64,000 bases of DNA from Trifolium pratense (taxonomy: Eukaryota; Streptophyta; Magnoliopsida; Fabales; Fabaceae): contig NC_060061.1 of assembly GCF_020283565.1 (NCBI RefSeq), forward strand, positions 26,573,362 through 26,637,361, written 5' to 3'. A program made the position numbers and the translations under genes. This document shows, in pieces, positions 31,541 through 40,519 of this stretch. Each line of letters begins with the position of its first letter. The first letter of the stretch is position 1. The notes under the pieces are model-generated. The model was not told the DNA's origin, did not search any database, and worked only from the letters and a program-made list of their open reading frames with translations.

Positions 31541-33202
31541 ATGGCTTATATGTGTGCAGACAGTGGAAACTTAATGGCAATTGCTCAACAAGTTATCAAC
31601 CAAAAACAACAACAACAAGAACAACATGAACAACAACATCATCAACACCAACATCATCATCATCAAAATCTCTTAGGTTTAACCAACCCTCTTTCTCTTC
31701 ATCCATGGAACAACAGCAACAACAACATTCCAGTTTCAGTTTCATCACTACCACCTTTATCTTTTCCAACCACTGATTTCACCGACCCATTTCAAGTCGG
31801 GTCGGGTCAAGAAACTCCCGATCCCACTTTCCATTTCCCTCCGCCACTCGACCCTCACTCCACCACTTTCCGTTTCTCCGATTTCGATTCCGATGATTGG
31901 ATGGACACTTTAATGGCCGCCGCCGACACACAAACCCACGATTTTAATCTCAACCCGTTTTCATCTTGTCCGACCCGACTTTCTCCACAATCGGATCTTC
32001 TCTTACCCGCCACCGTTCCGCTTCAAATCCCAATCCAACAACCACCCACTCCGCAACGCAAAAACCACACCACAACTGAAACGACGTCGTCTACCACAAA
32101 TCCTCTTCTAAAATCCCTAATCGAAATCGCTTCTCTAATCCAAACCGAACCAAATCAAGCTATTGAAACCCTAACTCATCTCAATAAATCAATTTCACAA
32201 AACGGAAACCCTAATCAAAGAGTTTCATTCTATTTCTCACAAGCTTTAACCAACAAAATCACTTCACAATCACAAATTCCTTCAATTTCCTCTTCAGTAA
32301 CAACATGGGAAGAATTAACACTCTCTTACAAAGCCCTAAACGATGCATGTCCTTATTCAAAGTTCGCACATTTAACCGCAAATCAAGCAATTCTCGAAGC
32401 AACAGAAGGAGCAACAAACATTCACATCGTTGATTTTGGAATTGTTCAAGGGATTCAATGGGCTGCATTATTGCAAGCATTTGCAACTCGTTCTTCTGGT
32501 AAACCTAATAGTGTAAGAATTTCTGGTATACCTGCAATGGCTTTAGGAACTTCACCTGTTTCTTCAATTTCAGCTACTGGTAATCGTTTATCTGAATTTG
32601 CCAAACTTTTAGGGTTGAATTTTGAGTTTACGCCGATTCTTACACCGATTCAGTTGCTTAATGAGTCTAGCTTTTGTATTCAACCAAATGAGGCTTTAGC
32701 TGTTAATTTCATGCTTCAATTGTATAATCTTTTGGATGAGACTATGGATGCTGTTGAAACCGCGCTTCGATTGGCTAAATCTTTGAACCCTAAAATTGTT
32801 ACTCTTGGTGAATATGAAGCTAGCTTGACGACTCGGGTTGGTTTTGTTGATCGGTTTAAGACTGCTTTTAATTATTTTGCTGCTTTTTTCGAGAGTTTGG
32901 AGCCGAACATGGCATTGGATTCGCCCGAGAGGTTTCAGGTGGAAAGTCTTTTACTTGGTAGGAGAATTGATGGTGTGATTGGTTTGAAGGAGAGGATGGA
33001 GGATAAAGAACAGTGGAAGGTTTTGATGGAAAAATGTGGTTTTGAATCGGTTAGTTTGAGTCATTATGCAATTAGTCAAGCCAAGATATTGTTGTGGAAT
33101 TATAGTTATAGTTCTTTGTATTCTCTTGTTGAATCTCAACCTGGGTTTTTGTCTTTGGCTTGGAAAGATGTTCCTTTATTGACTGTTTCTTCTTGGCGTT
33201 GA
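31541..33202 (+). CDS. GRAS-family transcription factor, SCL4/SCL7 type (553 aa)
   Basis: The start is the ATG at 31541 ([19 protein letters not shown]), which matches the conserved N-terminus of SCARECROW-LIKE 4/7 proteins. The open frame extends nine codons upstream, but only with a TTG and through a splice acceptor. Residues about 21-45 are Gln/His-rich, and the N-terminal third is low-complexity, as in most GRAS proteins. The GRAS domain occupies about 188-553: LHR I from [11 protein letters not shown] (188), VHIID as [19 protein letters not shown] (293-311), LHR II, a PFYRE-equivalent region ([14 protein letters not shown]) and SAW from about 492 ending [22 protein letters not shown] proteins are nuclear regulators acting with other transcription factors; SCL4/7 have been linked to osmotic-stress responses. 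It is single-exon in the coding part and fully open. Confidence 0.95.
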   Translation: MAYMCADSGNLMAIAQQVINQKQQQQEQHEQQHHQHQHHHHQNLLGLTNPLSLHPWNNSNNNIPVSVSSLPPLSFPTTDFTDPFQVGSGQETPDPTFHFPPPLDPHSTTFRFSDFDSDDWMDTLMAAADTQTHDFNLNPFSSCPTRLSPQSDLLLPATVPLQIPIQQPPTPQRKNHTTTETTSSTTNPLLKSLIEIASLIQTEPNQAIETLTHLNKSISQNGNPNQRVSFYFSQALTNKITSQSQIPSISSSVTTWEELTLSYKALNDACPYSKFAHLTANQAILEATEGATNIHIVDFGIVQGIQWAALLQAFATRSSGKPNSVRISGIPAMALGTSPVSSISATGNRLSEFAKLLGLNFEFTPILTPIQLLNESSFCIQPNEALAVNFMLQLYNLLDETMDAVETALRLAKSLNPKIVTLGEYEASLTTRVGFVDRFKTAFNYFAAFFESLEPNMALDSPERFQVESLLLGRRIDGVIGLKERMEDKEQWKVLMEKCGFESVSLSHYAISQAKILLWNYSYSSLYSLVESQPGFLSLAWKDVPLLTVSSWR

Positions 33203-34208
33203 TTTGGACTCAAAATTGGGATGATGGGTTTCTTCCACCTGGTCATTTTTTCTCTGGTGTGGAACTACTAATTGTCTATATGCTGTTCATGATCAAGCTA
33301 AGAAGTTCTTCATTCAATTCATGATGTTCTGCTTGGTGAAGAAGATTGAAGAAGCTATCCAGATTTCATGAGTTTGTTATTAGCACTTAGCATTGCAATA
33401 CAAGATTTTGGGATGATTAATTAAATTAATTACCATTTTGGGTTGTAATTTTAGCAGTTTGGTCTTTAGTTCCACACACACCCCTCTCCATTCTTTTGTT
33501 TTCAATTTGATTTTCTTTTCTTATTTTGGGTAGCATGTCTTTTCTTATTTTGGGTAGCATGTTGATGTTTCAATGGGTATAGATGAAGTCTTGACTAGGC
33601 AAAACCAGTGATCAACTTGTAAAATGGGAACTGAAATGCTTTCTTTCCTGTTGCAGTGTTGCTAGCTACTACTACTAGTCTTTTTGTAACTCTGTAAATT
33701 TGATTTTGTATGGGTTTAAATTTGTCTAAATAGTATAAAAAAAAAGGTTATTTTACTTTACCCTCTGACTGATTTTCCGTATGGGATTGAATTCGTACAA
33801 ATTATCAAATGGTTTTTAATCTTTTACTTTCTGACTCAGTCAGGGGTTATAATTTTTGTCTATGCTGCATAGGTTCATTTTCATCCAATGTAAATGCAGT
33901 TTCTTTCCAAAGTGATTATGATGAGGAAAGTGTCAGCATATGGGTCACACAGTCTTCTATATGGCACTTGATTGAAAATTGAAGAAGCTCCTTTTTCACT
34001 GTATATGCTTCTGTGATTGGTAAATGAGGTAAAATACAGTGATTTGTTGCATGGAAACTAGTGAGATGATGACTGATGACACATGAATTTTTTTTGCTTC
34101 CAACCTAGTAAACTGTTCATGCACAGTCAATTGAGTGAAAAATTTATTACTCTACTACTGTGATTGGAGAAGCTTTTCACACAATCTGAAAAATTGCTTT
34201 TTTTGTAT
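33203..34208. other. 3' flank of the GRAS gene
   Basis: Probable 3' UTR and spacer. A 28-base tandem duplication (ttttcttattttgggtagcatg unit) lies at about 33513-33561. No further gene was seen. Confidence 0.5.
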
Positions 34209-34247
34209 CCTTAACTAGTGCCCCGAGGGCACTAGTTAGCATGACCC
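34209..34247 (-). repeat. Single hairpin end of the double-hairpin MITE family
   Basis: ccttaactagtgccccgagg then gcactagttagcatgaccc is the same terminal hairpin as in 37205-37378 (right end). No partner end lies within 200 bp, so this is a solo end or a deletion product. Confidence 0.6.
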
Positions 34248-34786
34248 TTTTTTGTTTACAAAACTTTTTCTTTTGCTATCTTTTCTTGCAAGTTGTGCTG
34301 GTCTTTGCCCAAGTAAATGAGCCATATGATGTCATATCACTATATTAGTGGCTTTGTTGTGTGTCTCTTTCATACTGCTTCAATCAAAGTTCCTTGTCTT
34401 CATGGCACAGTATAGCAGAAGATGATGAAGATGATGAAATAGTCTTCTTTTGAATGTTTGTAAAACGATTGGCCAAGATAGTGGTGACAAGGGAGAGACT
34501 AGTACTGATGATTTCTGGTGTTGAGTGGGTGATTATGACAATTCAAATGAATAAGACGTTTTCTCTTTGAACTTGATTTGGCAGAAGGGTCCCATAAATG
34601 TTGACTACACTTTGTGAGGCTTGGATTTGTGTCCTATTCCCCACTTAATATGGCAGTTCATAACTCAAACTCACACAGATATAACACCACCATCCCTTAT
34701 CAAGATTCACATTGCCCCACTTGGAAGTAGTGCAACTCAAGTGCCTTACGATGATTTTTTTGACCCAAATGGATAGTTGTTAAAAG

Positions 34787-34964
34787 AGGAGCGCTAGCAA
34801 CACACTCTTTAACAAACATACTCTCTTCTATTGATTAAAATTTATATGGGTCTCATAAAAGTTATATGGGTCCATATTTTTTTATGGGACCCATGTGAAT
34901 TTCAACCAATAAAAGAGAGTGTGTTGGAGTGTGTTTGTTAAAGAGTGTGTTGCTAGCATTATTC
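34787..34964. mobile_element. MITE with about 50-bp TIRs (about 175 bp)
   Basis: gctagcaacacactctttaa at 34793 is found inverted up to 34957, and homology continues inward (acaaacacactc, then cttttattggttgaaat against cttctattgattaaaat). The centre is a near-palindrome around atgggacc. gttgttaaaa occurs on both sides (34776-34785 and 34966-34975), consistent with a 9-10-bp TSD and thus a Mutator-like origin. Confidence 0.75.
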
Positions 34965-35485
34965 GTTGTTAAAAAGATCATCACTTTTTAACAACTTACG
35001 ATAATTGAAAAACTTATTGAAACAAGGAAGCCTAGATCAGGCGGTAGAAAAAATGTGTTTATACGAGAACGGATTCTCACAAAAAAAAAATCTCATGTTT
35101 CTTTAATCGTGAGATTGAAGTATTTGAGATTCTCTTTATTTTTAAAGTAAATGATTTATTTGCGTAAAAAAAAAAGTAAATGATTTATTAGTTATAAAAG
35201 ATCAAAAATATTGATTTATTGTGAAAGCTCTTGAAGATAAAAAATTTTAGACTTTATAACCAATTGGTATAGTATGTTTTCTCAAATGGTGAGATGTGTT
35301 ATAAAGATCGACTTGTTTATAAATTTTTTTTTACCTTAATGACAATGACTTTTATGTTATTAATGTTATTTAGAATTTAAATTGGGGATAATTTTATTTT
35401 TTTATATTTTTTTATTATGATTTATTTTTAATATTTTTACATGGTCTCAAAAGAGTCGGAAACAACCCTGATTTTAGTACTAGTA

Positions 35486-35752
35486 CTCCCTCCGGTCCTT
35501 ATTATAAGAAACACTTTGACAAAATCACACAGACCAAGGAAGATAAATTTTCTCATTAATGATTCTAACATTTTATGTTATATTCCAAAACTAACCTTTG
35601 ACTAGCATGGAAAATAGACTTCTCTAATTAATGCACTAGCATTATAATGAATTATTTGATTGTATTTAATAAGGGTACAAATGAAATTGTGTCAAAGTGT
35701 TTACCAAATAAAAATTCCAAAGTGTTTCTTATAAAAAAAGGACCGGAGCGAG
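35486..35752 (+). mobile_element. Stowaway-like (Tc1/Mariner) MITE, copy 1
   Basis: It starts CTCCCTCCGGTCC, ends GGACCGGAGCGAG and is flanked by TA on both sides (35484-35485, 35753-35754). It has internal strings aagaaacactttgac and ctaacctttgactagcatgg. The right end carries a second copy of the terminal unit. Confidence 0.88.
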
Positions 35753-36255
35753 TATTATTTTATGGTTTACTAGTCACATCATGGGCAATCAAATCAAAAC
35801 ATGTGTGCATAATAATTTAATGGAAGGAAAGACATAAATATGTTGGGAAATAGGCGATGGATCATGGATGGATGGATGTTATTGTTGTTGTGTTGACACA
35901 AATGAAGAAGTGCTTCTACACGGAAAAGATTCATAATTTTCTGCACAATACTGTACTGTAGGGACAGGAATCTGTATTTGTATGGTAGTAGAAGAGAGAA
36001 TCCCAACACCATAAAAAATGCCTCGTAAGTTTACAATTCTATTAGTACTACTTCTATTTCTATTTGAATGATAAAAATCGTGAAGAATGTATTTAAAGGA
36101 TTAATATTTGTTGAAATATTTTATAAAAAATAAAATTCAAATATTATAAAAATAAAAAACATATTTAATCTTATAAATTCTGTGAAATTGTTTAACAAAA
36201 TTTATAAAAAATTATGCTATCTACATAATGTTAACTAGTGTTCTAGACTCTAGTT

Positions 36256-36793
36256 TTTTTGACTCAAAATAAGGATATTCATTCATTCCAATAATTGATA
36301 CAGTACATCACATGCAAATACAAATTCAACATAGCTAAAAACAAAAAGGATGAAACTGCAAACAATCTCACAGCATCCATGTTAATAGCATACAACGGCA
36401 ATTGCAATATGCCTACAAATAATATAATATGATAAAAGTCACCAGAATGTCCATGCTTCCGGATCTGCAACGATGATGCCCAAATCATTGATCGAATCTG
36501 CAATTGATTGAAATCTACCTTTCAAAATGAACCAAACGAACACCGCAACAAGACGGACAAACAAACGCCGTAACAATGACGACCACCAACAAAGCGCCGC
36601 ACTCAGACGTCGAAATCACAAAACAAGAAAAACAAAACTAAAAAACTTAATTTATGTGAAATCACTTATTTAAATGGAAAGAAAATAAAAAAAACAACTT
36701 AGAGGGGTGATTTTGGGTCAAAAATTGACCCAAAAACCACCCCTCCTTGGTGGATGATGAAGAAGAAAAGCAAAATAGGGTTAGAAGAGAGGT
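36256..36793 (-). mobile_element. Retroposed insertion (probably 5'-truncated LINE), minus strand, 18-bp TSD
   Basis: Perfect 18-base repeats GTGTTCTAGACTCTAGTT lie at 36238-36255 and 36794-36811. The left boundary begins with a T-run, so on the minus strand the insert ends with ...TTTGAGTCAAAAAA, a poly(A)-type 3' end. This is the signature of LINE-mediated insertion. The minus strand carries a 74-residue frame (MQIRSMIWASSLQIRKHG..., 36279-36503) with no recognised domain and a GC-richer segment around 36530-36615 (many CG dinucleotides). It could be a LINE 3' part or a processed copy of an unidentified transcript. Confidence 0.7.
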
Positions 36794-36838
36794 GTGTTCT
36801 AGACTCTAGTTAAAAATATAAAAATGGTATATAAATAA

Positions 36839-37013
36839 GGTCATGTTAACTAGTGTTTCGGTATACTAGTTAAGGGAACTAAAAAGATAAAAAATTTGTA
36901 TTGGATAAAATATTCTTTATACTTTTTTAAAAGTGAATTACATAATATTATATAATTTTTGTACCTTATTTAGTTCATTAAGGAGTGCCATAGTAACACT
37001 AGTTAACATTTTC
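36839..37013. mobile_element. Double-hairpin MITE, diverged copy (about 175 bp)
   Basis: The left end ggtcatgttaactagtgttt passes into cggtatactagttaagg. The right end is cattaaggagtgccatag then taacactagttaacattttc. It has the same end architecture as 37205-37378. The flanks share tataaa-like strings, but an exact 9-bp TSD is not preserved. Confidence 0.6.
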
Positions 37014-37204
37014 GTATAAAGAAAAATAGTATAAGACATTTTTCATAAGTTTTTAACAATTTTTTTTATACGTTCTTTAAGATAGCTTATGAAAATAGCT
37101 TATATAATATACAAAGACAATTTTGTTTTGTTTTCTTCGATGATAAAGGTTTATGTTATAAATCAGGGTTGTGTCGGAGCCTAAAAAATTTGATATTTTT
37201 TAAA

Positions 37205-37378
37205 GGAAAATGCTAAACAGTGCTCCGGGGGCACTGTTTAAGGAACCAATTATAGTAATATCATATTGAAGTTTGTGCGGTCAACGCCTCGAAAGTCTAA
37301 AAAGTATTATTTTCAATTTTAAAATTTCCTTTTTTGATTTCCTTAACCAGAGCCCCGGGGCACCGGTTAGCATGACTC
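37205..37378 (+). mobile_element. Double-hairpin MITE, full copy (174 bp), 9-bp TSD
   Basis: It starts GGAAAATGCTAA with a palindrome acagtgctccgggggcactgt, and ends with ccccggggcaccggttagca then TGACTC. The 9-bp repeats TTTTTTAAA flank it exactly (37196-37204 and 37379-37387). The centre reads tcatattgaagtttgtgcgg and tcaacgcctcgaaagtct, shared with the other copies. The 9-bp TSD points to the Mutator superfamily. Confidence 0.85.
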
Positions 37379-37487
37379 TTTTTTAAATTATAAATTTTTT
37401 AGATTAATTATATAGTATTTTTTACAAAATTTTGACTCTGACCATTACAGTGGACTCTAATGCCGATGCAAACTCGTTTTCTTAATA

Positions 37488-37764
37488 CTCCCTCCGGTCC
37501 TTTTTATAAGAAACACTTTGGAATTTTTATTTGGTCCTTTTTATAAGAAACACTTTGACACAATTCCATTTGTACCCTTATTAAATACAATCAAATAATT
37601 TATTATAATGCTAGTGCATTAATTAGAGATACCTATTTCTCATGCTAGTCAAAGGTTAGTTTTGGAATATAACATAAAATGTTAGAATCATTAATGAGAA
37701 AATTTACCTTCCTTGGTCTGTGTGATTTTGTCAAAGTGTTTCTTATAATAAGGACCGGAGGGAG
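37488..37764 (-). mobile_element. Stowaway-like MITE, copy 2 (inverted relative to copy 1)
   Basis: It is bounded by CTCCCTCCGGTCC and its inverse GGACCGGAGGGAG, with TA on each side. The interior is the reverse complement of copies 1 and 3, including the duplicated terminal unit (here on the left). Confidence 0.9.
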
Positions 37765-38126
37765 TAATTTTTTAAATAAATGCTAAGGCCTTTATAGCAT
37801 GCTTAAAAAAAATTATTTATAGTAACTAGCTGTCAGACGGAGTGCGTTTTATACCTATCTGTGTCTATTATGTAAATTTATGTTAAAAAAAACATGTATT
37901 ATGTTAAGGTGAGTTTGTTAATAAAAAATTGTTGCGGCGCAAAAAGAAAGTCTGTCTTATGTTATGGTAAATTTGTTAATAAAAGATTTTTTTTAAGGAT
38001 ATTGTTGATATTATGAAAAGTTCAGACCAAAAAAATTTGTATCATCTTTATATATATATAGGTATAGATATCTATACATATATATTTTTTTACCATAGAA
38101 TCTTACTAGTAGAATTGACCGCAAAC

Positions 38127-38255
38127 AGTTCCCGTGAGCTTAACTCTGTTGGTAGGGACATCGCACTATATGTGCAGAGTCCGGATTCGAACTCGAGACA
38201 TTTCATTTATTCATCTTTAAGGTGGATTTTCTATTCACTGGACTACTTAAAAAAA
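38127..38255 (+). mobile_element. tRNA-derived SINE with about 16-bp TSDs
   Basis: gtgagcttaactctgttggt is a box-A-like start and ccggattcgaactcg is a box B. The body ends in an A-run. The flanks agaattgaccgcaaac (38111-38126) and agaattgactgcaaac (38256-38271) differ at one base. Confidence 0.87.
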
Positions 38256-38271
38256 AGAATTGACTGCAAAC

Positions 38272-38959
38272 TAAAACCGTACCAAATATTCATCATTAAT
38301 TCATTCATAATAAAATTCAAAATTTTCAAGCTTATAAGTTGATAAACACATGACTTCACTTTTTTATATTTTTCAAATCCTTCCTAATTAATATTGAAAT
38401 TTTACACCAGTTGTGTGTATATATCAATCATTAGTTGATTCAATGGTGATTAACGATGGATTTGACAAGGAAAATTACGATTCAATCTCTCGTGACTGTG
38501 GTTAGAATGAGGCTGAAATCATTTAATACTAGAAGCAACTCCCGAATTATATTAGGTGGTCTGATTAATTAGATATTTAATAAAAAGATTAAAAAAAATG
38601 GGATGGTTTTAAAATAGTGAATTTAATTTTATAAATGATTAAAATAGGGGATAAAAAATCATACCTTACCCAAAAAAAATTATAATTAAGGCAACTAAAT
38701 TAAGAAGAGGTTCACGTATCAGAGTGAAAAAAAAAAAACATGTGTGAAAGGGTGTTATTGTGTCATGGAGAAACAGCTCTTGCCTCTTGGTGCTTCGATG
38801 AGGATTGGATTGTGGATAGAGATGGAGGACAACTTGATCAGATCGATCGTGTATTTTCTGTCAGTGTTAAATGACATGACAGCACTAAGAGGACCAAATA
38901 ATATTATGGCTCATTAATTTTATCAAAATGACTTGTATCGATGATTAAAATTGATGGAG
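38272..38959. other. Intergenic, no supported gene
   Basis: AT-rich spacer without recognised coding text. Confidence 0.55.
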
Positions 38960-38968
38960 TAATTTTAT

Positions 38969-39136
38969 GGAAAACATCCGTACCAAAGGCACATGTTAAG
39001 GAAGCAAAAGTAGAAATAATATATTGAAATATGTGCATTTAACTTCTTAAGCATTAAATTTTTTTCTAACAATAAATACAATTTTTTATATTTAGAACCT
39101 TAACATGTGTCTTTTATGCACATGTTAACATTACCC
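38969..39136 (+). mobile_element. Double-hairpin MITE, second subfamily (168 bp), 9-bp TSD
   Basis: It starts GGAAAACATCC and ends ACATTACCC, flanked exactly by TAATTTTAT (38960-38968 and 39137-39145). The terminal stems use the words cacatgttaagg and ccttaacatgtg in place of the CCCCGGGG type. The centre (aatatattgaaatatgtgca and tttaacttcttaagcatt) is recognisably related to the other subfamily. Confidence 0.82.
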
Positions 39137-39151
39137 TAATTTTATAATGTA

Positions 39152-39429
39152 CTCCCTCCGGTCCTTATTATAAGAAACACTTTGACAAAATCACACAGAC
39201 CAAGGAAGGTAAATTTTCTCATTAATGATTCTAACATTTTATGTTATATGCCAAAACTAACCTTTGACTAGCATGGAAAATAGACTTCTCAAATTAATGC
39301 ACTAGCATTATAATGAATTATTTGATTGTATTTAATAAGGGTACAAATGGAATTGTGTCAAAGTGTTTCTTATAAAAAGGAACAAAATAAAAATTCCAAA
39401 GTGTTTCTTATAAAAAGGACCGGAGGGAG
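39152..39429 (+). mobile_element. Stowaway-like MITE, copy 3
   Basis: CTCCCTCCGGTCC to GGACCGGAGGGAG with TA flanks. It is almost the same as copy 1 but has a longer duplicated right end. Confidence 0.9.
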
Positions 39430-39916
39430 TACTACTTATGAAGATTGATGTAATTGACTCCAATCATAAAATAAATTATTTGAATGAAATAAAAATTTGT
39501 TAAAAAATATTTAACTTATTCAACTTTTAATATAATTTTTATAATTATATTCTCTTTGATATTTGTTTATAAGAAATAAAAGTGATAACTTTTTTTCTTT
39601 TAATAAGAAACTTTGATTAATTTTAAAATATTTAATTTTATTTGTGTCTTTATTTATTAATAATTTTTTAGAATGAATTACGAAAGAGAATATTAAATAG
39701 GAATATTCATTTAATAAATATAATTTACAAGAGTATTTTATACTGTACTAAAGTTCAAACACGCTAAAGACACGTTAAAGTAGTAAGTTTTATCCGCCCT
39801 AATACATGTTACCAAGTATGAGATCATTCCCCTAAGTACAAGGACAATCACGTTCTCTATGGCACATTGCCTCAACCAATAGGAATGCACCATATTTTAA
39901 AGATAGTCCTTTAGTA
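39430..39916. other. AT-rich spacer, no gene
   Basis: Nothing recognisable between the Stowaway copy and the hAT-like element. Confidence 0.55.
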
Positions 39917-40519
39917 GTATAATCCAATGTTTTAAAAACCGAACCGGACCGGCCGGTCCGACCGGTTGAACCGGGAACCGGAGGGTAGACCGGTCTGGTC
40001 CGTATGTTGGATCGGATACGCTATTGGACCGGCGGGAACCGGTAAAACCGGTGAAAACCGGTGAAAATCGGTGAACCGGCGGTTTTGAAAAATCGGCGGT
40101 TTAACCGCATGTATTTTTTTTTTGTTTCCCCTGACCCAAAACGACGCCGTTTTGATGTTAAATTTGTTTTTTTTTTTAAAAAAAAAATAAATTTGAAAAC
40201 AATATTAGAGAAACAGAGAAAATCAAAAGGAAAGAAACAGGAAGATACAGAGCAGAAGAAAGAAATAGGAAGAAACAGAGAAGAGGTATGGCGGTGGATC
40301 GTTGAGAAGATTGTAGATCCGTAGATTAGGTGATTTTAGAAGTTGAACTGATCTGGTATTTTGGATTTTGAAAAAAGTGGATCAAAATTTAGCCTTAGAA
40401 GAAGGAGAAAACAAAGTTGAGTTACAGAAATAAAAAAAGAAAGCTGGAAAAGATAAAATTTATTTTTGGTTGTCTTTCAAATAAACTATTTTCATAATAT
40501 TTTGATGCTAACAAAGAAA

